From positions 1 to 5,258 of the forward strand of contig SKPY01000272.1 in assembly GCA_007119305.1 (NCBI GenBank): DNA of 5,258 bases, written 5' to 3'. Below the pieces are notes generated by a model. The model ran no database searches. It was not told the origin of the DNA and saw nothing but the letters and a program-made list of their open reading frames with translations. The DNA is from Nitriliruptorales bacterium. Lineage in GTDB: Bacteria > Actinomycetota > Nitriliruptoria > Euzebyales > Egibacteraceae. Below, piece by piece: positions 1 to 5,258 of this stretch (position 1 is the first letter of the stretch; each line of letters starts with the position of its first letter). The translations under genes were made by a program, and so were the position numbers.

Positions 1-156
1 GCGCTGCCCACGCGGCTGCGGGCGCTGCCGACCCGCCAGCAGGAGGCGCTGATCAACTGGGGCTACGCGGTGTGCGACGCGGCCATGCGGCGCTGGGTCG
101 ACCCGGCGTTGCCGCGGCCGGCGGACTTCCCCTACCCCGCGGTGCGCCTGGGATGA
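1..156 (+). CDS. Patatin-like phospholipase, C-terminal end (partial)
   Basis: This is the 3' end of a gene that begins before the window; 51 codons are visible before the TGA stop. The tail reads ...EALINWGYAVCDAAMRRWVDP and then a proline-rich FPYP ending. From memory, this is how many actinobacterial patatin-like (NTE-type) serine lipases end, with an 'INWGYAxCDAAxR' helix followed by a short Pro-rich tail. Such enzymes use a Ser-Asp dyad to hydrolyse acyl esters of phospholipids, but the catalytic GxSxG and DG motifs lie outside the window, so activity cannot be judged here. The next gene starts 61 nt downstream on the same strand, with no clear terminator between, so co-transcription is possible. 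The family call rests on tail resemblance only. Confidence 0.7.
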   Translation, partial: ALPTRLRALPTRQQEALINWGYAVCDAAMRRWVDPALPRPADFPYPAVRLG

Positions 157-217
157 ACAAGCACCCGTGCCGAGGGCGGTCGCAGCACCGTCCAGAGGCC
201 CGTGAGAGGGGCTGAGC

Positions 218-2023
218 ATGACGGCCACGCAAGACGGCGAGCAGGTGCGGCGCCCGTGGCTGCCCCCCGCGCTCGCGGCAGCAGGCTACCGGCAGGACAC
301 CGTCGCGGCGCTGTCCTACCTCATCGTCGACGAGCTCGCCGAGGAAACTGCCACGCTCGCGGTGTACCCGTGGCCGGCGGCGGACACGGACGGGCGGGTG
401 CGGTTCCACGCAGTGGACGACGTCCGGCACATCGGCGTCGCCCTGAAGGCACTGGCGGCGGGCTGGTACACCGCCACGGGCCAGCCAGCGGAGGCAGACC
501 CGCGCGTCGGTGACGTGTTCGCGGCGCGCCTGAGTCCCGCCGCCAACACCCGGTTGGCCGCAAGCGCCGACGACGTCGAATGGGACCGGCCTCTGTCCGA
601 GCTGGTCGACGGCGCCCCCCACGACCTCAGCGATGAGGCGCGCGAGGTTGCCAAGCTGGCGTTCTTCGCCGCGGTCGACGTGGTCGCGCAGGACCAGGCG
701 CAGCGCCGGCGGCTGCTCGAGCGCAACGACGAGCAGGCCGAGGACCGCGGCCGGGCGCCGACGCCCGAGGCCGGGACGGCGACGCCGTCGGCGGTTGCGT
801 GGGCGGTCCCGCCCCAGCTGCTCGATCCACCCGACGGTCAGGGCTTCGTCGACGCCTGCAAGCAGGATGGCGGCGACTGGCTCGTCTACTTCGTGTTGAA
901 CGTCGGTGACGGTGACACGCAGCTGCTGCTCCTGCCGGCCGACCAGGACGGTCGCCGGGCGCTGGTCGTCGACGTCGCCACCACCCGCAAGCTGCCCGCC
1001 CTGCTGGACGCGCTGCACGCCGCGGGCATCCTGCCCGCGCGTGGACGGCGTCCGCTGATCCCGCTGGTGGTCGCGTCCCATCCGCACGACGACCACATCG
1101 GCGGCCTGCCGGAGCTGCTGACCGGCGCCTATGCCGGTGAGGTCCAGGAGCTGTGGGAGCCCGGCTACTACCACCCCAACGGCGCGTTCGTCGAGATGAT
1201 GGTGGCGCTGGAACGCCGCAGCGCGCAGCTGCGGCACCTCCAGCCCACCAGCGGCCTGACCTACCATCTCGGGCAGGTCAAGCTCACCGTCGTGGCCCCC
1301 GGCATCGGTCTGCGCAGCCGGTTCGATTCCTACGGCGTTTTGATCAACGACGCGTCGCTGGCGCTCAAGGTCGAGTATCCCGCCACCCGCGTGGCGCGGG
1401 CAGCCGCACTTGCCGACGACGGCCCCTTCCACAACCGCGTGTACCTGCGCAACAACCCGTGGGTGCTGCTGCTGGGCGCGGACGCGCAGACCACTGCCTG
1501 GGCGCAGGCGACCCTCGACTTCCCCCAGCTGCACAGCCACCATGACCGGGAGCTGGGCCGCGAGATGCGCCGCAGCATGGGCAGCGACGCGCTGCGTGCC
1601 CACGTCTTCAAGGTCCCCCACCATGCGTCCAAGCACGGCGTCAACCTCGAGCTGGTGTCGCGCATCCGGCCCGACATCACGCTCGTCTCGTCGCGCGCCG
1701 GCGGCCGCTACCGCTTCCCGCACGACCTGGCCATGGAGACCCTGCGGGAGGCCCAGACACCGATCGCCACCAGCGGCGCACGCCGGCCGCCGGACCACGC
1801 CCTGGGGATCCACTACACCTGCGCCGAGACCGCCCCAAGCGCCGACACGGCCGGCGACCCGTTGGGTTCCATGGCCTTGCTGATCTCCCCGCGGCGGCGC
1901 ACCCCGCCACAGATGTGGCGCTTCGCGGACGCCCCCCGCGACCTCATCGAGAGCTTCGACGGCGCCCGGCGCATGCGCAGCATCCGGGCGGACGACCAGC
2001 CACACGCCGCAGCAGGCACCTGA
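218..2023 (+). CDS. Two-domain MBL-fold (ComEC/Rec2-like) metallohydrolase
   Basis: A 601-residue soluble protein with no signal peptide or membrane helix. Residues 1-170 form an alpha/beta-looking domain I do not recognise. A polar, Pro/Ala-rich linker spans about 172-197. The rest is a metallo-beta-lactamase fold of the kind found at the end of ComEC/Rec2. It has NVGDGD at 228-233 (compare VGQGD in ComEC), VVD ending at D252, the metal motif H288-x-H290-x-D292-H293 followed by IGGLPEL, a GAD bridging aspartate at D422, and KVPHHASKHG with H468/H469. This is followed by the usual RPDITLVSS strand and an FPH motif. Metal-site residues therefore look intact, and hydrolysis of a phosphodiester (nucleic acid or nucleotide) is the likeliest chemistry, though this is inferred from the family. 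Unlike ComEC it lacks the membrane channel, so DNA uptake is unlikely. The ATG at 218 has a purine-rich GAGAGGG site (204-210) 7 nt upstream. It is followed after 17 nt by the sigma-like gene, suggesting one operon. Confidence 0.93.
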   Translation: MTATQDGEQVRRPWLPPALAAAGYRQDTVAALSYLIVDELAEETATLAVYPWPAADTDGRVRFHAVDDVRHIGVALKALAAGWYTATGQPAEADPRVGDVFAARLSPAANTRLAASADDVEWDRPLSELVDGAPHDLSDEAREVAKLAFFAAVDVVAQDQAQRRRLLERNDEQAEDRGRAPTPEAGTATPSAVAWAVPPQLLDPPDGQGFVDACKQDGGDWLVYFVLNVGDGDTQLLLLPADQDGRRALVVDVATTRKLPALLDALHAAGILPARGRRPLIPLVVASHPHDDHIGGLPELLTGAYAGEVQELWEPGYYHPNGAFVEMMVALERRSAQLRHLQPTSGLTYHLGQVKLTVVAPGIGLRSRFDSYGVLINDASLALKVEYPATRVARAAALADDGPFHNRVYLRNNPWVLLLGADAQTTAWAQATLDFPQLHSHHDRELGREMRRSMGSDALRAHVFKVPHHASKHGVNLELVSRIRPDITLVSSRAGGRYRFPHDLAMETLREAQTPIATSGARRPPDHALGIHYTCAETAPSADTAGDPLGSMALLISPRRRTPPQMWRFADAPRDLIESFDGARRMRSIRADDQPHAAAGT

Positions 2024-2040
2024 CAAGGCGAGACGGACGA

Positions 2041-2739
2041 ATGGCGTGCGTGCGCAGAGGCTGGGCCTGGCGGCGAGGCTTGGGTGCGCTCGCCCGCAGC
2101 CCACGGGAGCTGCTGCTGGGGTCGTTCGGCCTCGCCTGCTGGGCCCTCGGCCTGGTGCTCGAGGCGGGGACGCTGGCTACCCTGCTCGTCGTCGCGGGCG
2201 TGGGGCTCGTCACCCTGGGGGTCTTGCTGCCGCTGGTCACCGAGTTCGAGCTCAACACGAGCGGCTTCAAGTTCAAGCAGGCGCTCGAGCGCCGCGACAC
2301 CGAGCTCGAACCGTTCCTCGACGAGCGGCAGCAACAACGCCTCGGCAACCTCGCCGGCCTGCTCACCGGCGACCTGCACGCCGGACCGGCGCTGGTCGAG
2401 GACGCGCTCGTGCGCGCCTACGCCCGCTGGAGCCAGGTCCCCCGCGAGCATCAGGAGCTGTTCCTGCTGTGCACCGTCGTGCGCCTCGCGGTCGGTCGCG
2501 CGCGACTCCAGCGGGTGCCGCCAGCACCGGACCCGCGGGCGGACGCGCCGGGGCTGGACGGGCTCGTGAGCGCCCTGGCCCAGCTGACGCCGCACGAACG
2601 CGCACTGCTCCTGCTGCGCCACTGGGAGGTCCTCGCGCCTCCCCAGATCAGCGTGATCCTGGAGCGCCCCGCCGACGTCATCGTCGCTGAGCTCGACGCG
2701 GTGGAGGCGGCCTACGACGCCCTGGCGTCGACGGGGTGA
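2041..2739 (+). CDS. Membrane-anchored, degenerate ECF sigma-factor-like protein
   Basis: A 232-residue protein. A basic N-terminus precedes two hydrophobic helices (about 24-41 and 44-65), then a juxtamembrane segment, FELNTSGFKFK (69-79). Residues 86-158 align by eye with ECF region 2 of actinobacterial SigE-family factors: LAGLLTGD (104-111), then VEDALVRAYARW (119-130). Residues 172-228 match region 4: LTPHERALLLLRHWE (182-196), then a helix-turn-helix-like stretch. Key positions differ from working sigma factors. The usual AED..QEAF is GPA..EDAL here, and the recognition helix that is normally TVKSR-like reads DVIVAELDAVEAAYDAL, acidic and without Lys or Arg. I infer a sigma fold retained for protein contacts and perhaps unable to bind promoters. 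ATG 2041 is chosen because it lies 17 nt after the upstream stop with AAGGCGAG about 8 nt before it; in-frame codons further upstream overlap the MBL gene. The next gene begins 3 nt after its stop, so they are probably translationally coupled. Confidence 0.88.
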   Translation: MACVRRGWAWRRGLGALARSPRELLLGSFGLACWALGLVLEAGTLATLLVVAGVGLVTLGVLLPLVTEFELNTSGFKFKQALERRDTELEPFLDERQQQRLGNLAGLLTGDLHAGPALVEDALVRAYARWSQVPREHQELFLLCTVVRLAVGRARLQRVPPAPDPRADAPGLDGLVSALAQLTPHERALLLLRHWEVLAPPQISVILERPADVIVAELDAVEAAYDALASTG

Positions 2740-2742
2740 GCC

Positions 2743-3528
2743 ATGAGTGCCCAGGACGATCTGCAGCGGCTCCAGCGGGAGCTGCCGCTCCCGGCGCCGC
2801 TCGACCGTACCCGGGTGCTGCGCCGCGGCCGCCGTGCGGTGGCGGCCCGCCTGGGCATCAAGCTCACGGCCGTCTTCGCGTTCGCCACGCTCGCAGTCGC
2901 GGTGCCCGGCTATGCGACGACCACGACGCAGCCACCGCACGAGCCTGCGCCACCCACACCGGCTGCCGAGCCCGAAGGGACCGCCTCGCCTACGCTCACA
3001 GCGAGCCCCCGCCCGCGGCCCACCCCGAGTCCCACGCCGACACCCGCGCCGACGCCGACACCCGCGCCCACGCCGACAGCAACGCCGACGGCCACGCCGA
3101 CAGCAACGCCGACAGCAACGCCGACGGCCACGCCCGCGCCCACGCCCACGCCGACGCCCACGCCGACGGCGACGCGGCCAGCTCCGCGTCACCCGCCCGC
3201 GGTCACGATCACCGTCCCCCCTGGCCGCAGCCTGCTCGGGTATGTCGACTTCGACGAGCAGCGTGAGCAGTGGTTCGCCGACGTGACGCTTGCAGGCGCA
3301 GCCCGTGACGGCGAGGACGGGCGACTCCGTGGCGACGCGCTCGTGTGGGAGACCAACCGCAGCGACTTGCAGGACCCGCTGCTCGGCACCGGGGAGCGTC
3401 TCCTGGCGCGCCTGTACGCCAACGTGGCGTGTGGGACGACCACGCACGTGGTCCGGCTGTCCGCCACGAACACCGCCGGCATGAGCGCAGCCGACACGCG
3501 CGCGGTCGACCTCGTGCGGCTGTGCTGA
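2743..3528 (+). CDS. One-pass membrane protein: anti-sigma-like tail, Thr-Pro stalk, PKD/Ig-like ectodomain
   Basis: A 261-residue protein. Residues 1-37 are a cytoplasmic tail with LQRLQRELPLPAP, then an Arg-rich stretch (RVLRRGRRAVAAR). One membrane helix follows (about 38-57). Residues 62-147 are an extracellular low-complexity stalk of TPTP/TPTA/TPAP repeats, probably spanning the wall and possibly O-glycosylated. Residues 152-261 form a beta-rich domain with the pattern DGEDGRLRGDALVWETN...LGTGERL...HVVRLSATNTAG, which matches the PKD/Ig-like modules of bacterial surface proteins. C230 and the terminal C261 could form a disulphide. The short tail plus basic stretch plus single helix is the layout of membrane partner proteins found beside SigE-family ECF factors. 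With the sigma-like gene immediately upstream, an anti-sigma-like or sensor role is inferred. No zinc-binding HxxxCxxC anti-sigma motif is present. GGGGTGA (2733-2739) serves as the ribosome site and overlaps the preceding stop. Confidence 0.88.
   Translation: MSAQDDLQRLQRELPLPAPLDRTRVLRRGRRAVAARLGIKLTAVFAFATLAVAVPGYATTTTQPPHEPAPPTPAAEPEGTASPTLTASPRPRPTPSPTPTPAPTPTPAPTPTATPTATPTATPTATPTATPAPTPTPTPTPTATRPAPRHPPAVTITVPPGRSLLGYVDFDEQREQWFADVTLAGAARDGEDGRLRGDALVWETNRSDLQDPLLGTGERLLARLYANVACGTTTHVVRLSATNTAGMSAADTRAVDLVRLC
3034..3129 (+). repeat. In-gene tandem repeat (18-nt x2, then 12-nt x5)
   Basis: Two 18-nt units (acgccgacacccgcgccg, with the final base changed in copy two; 3034-3051 and 3052-3069) encode TPTPAP. 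They run straight into five 12-nt units (3070-3129) of acgccgacagca or acgccgacggcc, each encoding TPTA. Looser copies continue to about 3177. The variants differ mainly at third or late codon positions. The array is in frame with the stalk of the membrane protein, and gain or loss of whole units would change stalk length without breaking the reading frame. Confidence 0.93.
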
Positions 3529-3533
3529 CCGCA

Positions 3534-3556
3534 CGCGCCAGCGCCGGCGCTGCGCG
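3534..3556 (+). terminator. GC hairpin just after the three-gene operon
   Basis: The perfect 12-bp palindrome AGCGCCGGCGCT (3540-3551) is extended by C3539-G3552. Across one bulged C (3538), it is further extended by CGCG 3534-3537 pairing with CGCG 3553-3556. It begins 5 nt after the stop codon. There is no T-tract, but many high-GC actinobacterial terminators lack one. Termination is inferred from position and stem strength. Confidence 0.42.
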
Positions 3557-3811
3557 CGGCCCCCGCGGCGCGAACTTCGGCACAGGCATCGGCGGTGCAG
3601 CCACACCCCGCCATACGTGGACGGCACCTGCACCGGTAGCCACTGCCCGCCGCCTGCCACCTGCAGCGACTGCGCGGATGGTCCTCGAGGTCGATCTGCT
3701 CCCCACGTGTCCGCCCGCGGCCACGGCACCCACGCCTCGACCTTCAGCGCCCGGTGAACGGGACTTGCGGTGCGGTCCCCCAGCCCACCCCGGCGTCTGC
3801 CGGCCCTGCTC

Positions 3812-3840
3812 GTTTCTCCGCCGGCCGCCGGGGGCATACG
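3812..3840 (+). promoter_or_regulatory. Possible SigF/SigB-type stress promoter
   Basis: GTTT (3812-3815), 16 nt, then GGGCAT (3832-3837) differs at one base from the actinobacterial SigF/SigB-class consensus GTTT-N14-18-GGGTAT. Transcription would start near 3845, leaving a leader of about 23 nt that contains the AGGAG site of the 80-residue protein gene. The short motif in GC-rich DNA could arise by chance. Confidence 0.33.
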
Positions 3841-3867
3841 CGCATCCTCGGGACAAGTAGGAGCCAG

Positions 3868-4110
3868 ATGGGCAGTGCACACTCCCCGGCAGACGACATC
3901 GTCTACAACCTCGTGAGCATCCAGTACCACGCGCTCAAGGCCGCGGACCTGTACGACACCTACCTCGCGGATGCCGATGCCGAGCACGCGGAGGTGGCTG
4001 ACTTCATCCGCGAGTGCCAGCAGCACGACGCCTGGCGCGCGCAACGAGCCCACGAGCTGCTTCGGGAGCTCACGAAAGAGCACGGCCTCAAGCCCCAGAG
4101 CGGCGCCTGA
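3868..4110 (+). CDS. Small helical protein, possibly ferritin-like
   Basis: An 80-residue soluble protein predicted to be almost all helical: one helix about residues 8-34 (DDIVYNLVSIQYHALKAADLYDTY has a regular heptad-like pattern) and one about 37-71, joined by a DADAEH turn. Small actinobacterial and cyanobacterial proteins of this type, with an 'IVYDLxSxxYHALxxAxxYxxY' first helix and a charged second helix, exist as hypothetical proteins; that is from memory. H21, E39, H40, E42, E49, H53, D54 and H62 could supply metal ligands as in a half-ferritin helical hairpin, but this is unproven. The ATG at 3868 is chosen because AGGAG (3859-3863) lies 4 nt before it. An in-frame GTG at 3754 would add 38 low-complexity residues and cover the proposed promoter. 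It stands alone, convergent with the hydrolase gene. Confidence 0.85.
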   Translation: MGSAHSPADDIVYNLVSIQYHALKAADLYDTYLADADAEHAEVADFIRECQQHDAWRAQRAHELLRELTKEHGLKPQSGA

Positions 4111-4137
4111 CGTCGGGTCCGGCGCTGCGCTGCTCGA

Positions 4138-4168
4138 CGCCGCCGTCGTGGCCGACGCGACGGCAGCG
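4138..4168. terminator. Hairpin between convergent genes
   Basis: GCCGTCG (4142-4148) pairs with CGACGGC (4158-4164) across a 9-nt loop. Beyond one mismatch (C4141/A4165), CGC 4138-4140 pairs with GCG 4166-4168. The hairpin lies 28 nt after the + strand stop and 80 nt beyond the minus-strand hydrolase stop. It could terminate transcription from either side, although no run of T follows on either strand. A weaker bulged stem (CCT-GCG/CGC-AGG) follows at 4176-4197. Confidence 0.38.
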
Positions 4169-4247
4169 ATTCGTGCCTTGCGCGCTCGCGCCGCAGGATG
4201 CTCTTGCAGATGTCTGAGCGACGCCCCAACGGTGACCGAGCCAGCGG

Positions 4248-5048
4248 CTACTCGAAGGCTTCCGCGCCGTTCGCGCGGATCTCGCACAGGAACCGGTCGA
4301 GCATCGGGATGACCTGGTCTGGGACCTCCAGGTGATGGAAATGCCCAGCCCCGACCGTCACGCCGATGCGGACATCGGGCTTGGCCGCCAGCAGCCGCTC
4401 CGGTGCGTTGCTGCCGCGCGCCTGCGCGAGCAGCACCAGCAGCGGCGCCTGACACAGCACGAGCGCGGCCAGCCCATTCCACGCCACCGTGCCCCGCAGC
4501 ACGGCGGCGGCGACGTCCAACGGCACGGCACACATCGTGTCGATGATCGCGCGCGCCTGCTCATCCTCGAGGCCGCCCACCACGTGCGCGCGCACATACG
4601 CTTCCCGCACCGCCTCGCCCGCGGGGCCCTCCAGCTGAGCCGCCAACCCGCTGAACACCTGCCTGGCCTCTGCCGTGCTGGTGATGGGGCCGGGGTCCAA
4701 CGCGACCACCGCCGCGGGCAACCGGGGATGGCGTGCCGCCAGCTCGACGGCAATCATGCCGCCGAGGCTGTGACCGGCGAGGACCGGGTCGGCGATGCCC
4801 AGCTCGTCACACAGCCACGCGACATCGTCGGCGAGGGAGGCGATGTCGTAGCCGTCGTCCGGCCGATCGCTTGCGCCGCAGCCGCGCAGGTCCGGCACCG
4901 TCACCGCGTGGGTCCCGCGGAAGTGCTCGACCAGCGGTGCGAACACGCGGTGATCACAACACCAACCGTGGACCAGTACCAGCTCCCGCCCCGCCAGGCC
5001 CGTGCGCTCGTAGTGGAGCCGCACACCGTCTCGCGTCACGTAGGGCAT
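4248..5048 (-). CDS. Alpha/beta-hydrolase (haloperoxidase/esterase-like)
   Basis: A 266-residue cytoplasmic enzyme, full length for the family. It opens with the usual MPYVTRDGVRLHYERTG strand pair. The oxyanion-hole motif is HGW (27-29, in HGWCCDHRVF), followed by DLRGCGASDRP (53-63). The nucleophile elbow is GHSLGG (92-97) with S94, and the catalytic histidine is H236 in GAGHFHHLEVP. The acid is less obvious. The strand-7 position (LLVLLAQARGSNAPERLL) holds no Asp, so D118 after strand 6 (VALDPGP) is the likely substitute, as in some haloalkane dehalogenases. A cap region lies about 121-190. Ester, lactone or similar hydrolysis is likely; the substrate is unknown. The start at 5048 is supported by GGGAG (complement of 5056-5060) 7 nt upstream and by homology beginning there. 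The reading frame continues upstream to 5234, but that extension would overlap the divergent gene start. It is probably monocistronic. Confidence 0.93.
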   Translation of the reverse strand: MPYVTRDGVRLHYERTGLAGRELVLVHGWCCDHRVFAPLVEHFRGTHAVTVPDLRGCGASDRPDDGYDIASLADDVAWLCDELGIADPVLAGHSLGGMIAVELAARHPRLPAAVVALDPGPITSTAEARQVFSGLAAQLEGPAGEAVREAYVRAHVVGGLEDEQARAIIDTMCAVPLDVAAAVLRGTVAWNGLAALVLCQAPLLVLLAQARGSNAPERLLAAKPDVRIGVTVGAGHFHHLEVPDQVIPMLDRFLCEIRANGAEAFE

Positions 5049-5080
5049 GCAGCGACTCCCTTGCCTCCGGCGGGAGCGCG

Positions 5081-5089
5081 AGCCTAGCA
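5081..5089 (-). promoter_or_regulatory. Possible extended -10 box for the hydrolase gene
   Basis: On the minus strand TGC-TAGGCT fits an extended -10 (TGn-TAnnnT). No good -35 is visible at the right spacing, as an extended -10 would allow. Transcription would start near 5074, giving a leader of about 26 nt containing the GGGAG site. Confidence 0.38.
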
Positions 5090-5123
5090 AAGCGTGCTCG
5101 AGGGCGGACCCCGCAGCGCCCCG

Positions 5124-5150
5124 CTGACAGCAGGACCAGCGCGCTAGGAC
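5124..5150 (+). promoter_or_regulatory. Possible sigma-70-type promoter for the rightmost gene
   Basis: CTGACA (5124-5129, one base from TTGACA) is followed after 15 nt by TAGGAC (5145-5150), close to the actinobacterial TAGGAT-like -10. The spacer is shorter than ideal. Transcription would start near 5157, about 26 nt before the ATG at 5183, making this a divergent promoter region shared with the hydrolase gene. Confidence 0.35.
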
Positions 5151-5182
5151 CGGCGCGCATCGTCGCCACAGACGGAGCAGCC

Positions 5183-5258
5183 ATGCGGCTCGAGCATCTG
5201 CGCGACTGCGCGTACCGCTATGCATCGCCGCCAAGCGTCGTCACGCCCCATGGTCGAC
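5183..5258 (+). CDS. Start of a gene cut by the window end; possibly transglutaminase-like
   Basis: An ATG at 5183 with GGAG (5174-5177) 5 nt upstream opens a frame that stays open to the window edge (25 codons). It begins MRLEHLRDCAYRYASPP and then SVVTPHGR. The YRYxxPxxxxPH pattern within the first 25 residues resembles the start of the N-terminal beta domain of bacterial transglutaminase-like proteins, where an 'H.T.YRYs.PVslsPHrlRL' strand pair is common. Twenty-five residues are too few to be sure, and a chance match is possible. The upstream promoter-like boxes and ribosome site support a real gene start more than they support the family call. Confidence 0.42.
   Translation, partial: MRLEHLRDCAYRYASPPSVVTPHGR

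Larger units (their letters stand above)
3529..3867. other. 339-bp gap without a convincing gene
   Basis: Apart from the hairpin at the left and the proposed promoter at the right, I see no supported gene. Open frames here are continuations of shadows of neighbouring genes and lack ribosome sites. One + strand frame from about 3611 to a stop at 3753-3755 reads as a short Cys-rich stretch (CTGSHCPPPATCSDC) without a start codon or ribosome site. It may be chance or decayed coding sequence. Confidence 0.6.

Noticed and set aside
1..2023. CBASS-like defence reading: patatin effector next to an MBL protein
   Set aside because: The patatin tail looks like the ordinary housekeeping type, no nucleotidyltransferase is visible in the window, and the 61-nt gap does not prove linkage. 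It cannot be excluded without the upstream sequence.
53..2104. 683-residue open frame on the minus strand opposite the MBL gene
   Set aside because: Composition is Arg/Gly/Ala-rich with no recognisable domain. It mirrors the codon pattern of the + strand gene, as expected for stop-poor antisense frames in very GC-rich DNA.
2910..3161. GVGVGVGAGV-type minus-strand frame
   Set aside because: It is simply the antisense reading of the Thr-Pro repeat and has no independent support.
3034..3177. CRISPR-like or regulatory direct-repeat array
   Set aside because: Units are directly adjacent with no spacers, have lengths divisible by three and are in frame with the stalk of a membrane protein, so they are coding repeats.
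3754..3867. GTG-started 38-residue N-terminal extension of the small helical protein
   Set aside because: The extension is low complexity and covers the proposed promoter, and the ATG at 3868 has a good AGGAG site and begins just before the helical core.
1813..4533. 906-residue open frame on the minus strand crossing five features
   Set aside because: It runs antisense through three well-supported genes and the intergenic gap, becomes pure Arg/Gly repeat opposite the Thr-Pro stalk, and shows no domain.
4332..5087. 251-residue + strand frame opposite the alpha/beta-hydrolase
   Set aside because: The minus strand carries a complete hydrolase with its catalytic motifs; the + frame is its shadow, rich in His/Arg/Gln and without motifs.

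Overview
The window is very GC-rich with no AT-rich islands, has strong G/C preference at third codon positions, and carries actinobacterial protein types. These include a patatin-like lipase tail, an ECF-sigma-like protein paired with a one-pass membrane partner, and a haloperoxidase-like alpha/beta hydrolase. A high-GC actinobacterium is the best guess; the genus cannot be told from the sequence.

Layout: (1) positions 1-156 hold the last 51 residues of a patatin-like phospholipase. (2) Positions 218-3528 hold three genes on the + strand, separated by 17 and 3 nt, which look like one operon. The first is a 601-residue soluble protein with an uncharacterised N-terminal half and a ComEC/Rec2-like metallo-beta-lactamase (MBL) domain. 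The second is a 232-residue protein in which two transmembrane helices precede a degenerate ECF sigma-factor fold. The third is a 261-residue one-pass membrane protein with a basic cytoplasmic tail, a long Thr-Pro repeat stalk and an extracellular PKD/Ig-like beta-sandwich. A strong GC hairpin follows the third gene. (3) Positions 3529-3867 hold no convincing gene, but a stress-sigma-like promoter can be proposed at their 3' end. (4) Positions 3868-4110 encode an 80-residue helical protein that may be ferritin-like. (5) A convergent gap with a hairpin leads to a minus-strand alpha/beta hydrolase (4248-5048). (6) A divergent promoter region leads to a gene cut by the window end (from 5183), whose first residues weakly resemble the N-terminal domain of bacterial transglutaminase-like proteins.

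The most interesting part is the three-gene operon. My inference is that the PKD-like domain sits outside the cell on a stalk. The degenerate sigma domain is held on the inner face of the membrane, where it could meet the cytoplasmic tail of the third protein in the way a sigma factor meets an anti-sigma factor. The MBL-fold protein would be the soluble enzyme or effector. The sigma-like protein has lost the basic residues normally expected in the DNA-recognition helix, so it may be a protein-interaction module and not a transcription factor. I do not recognise this combination as a named system, and its function is unknown.
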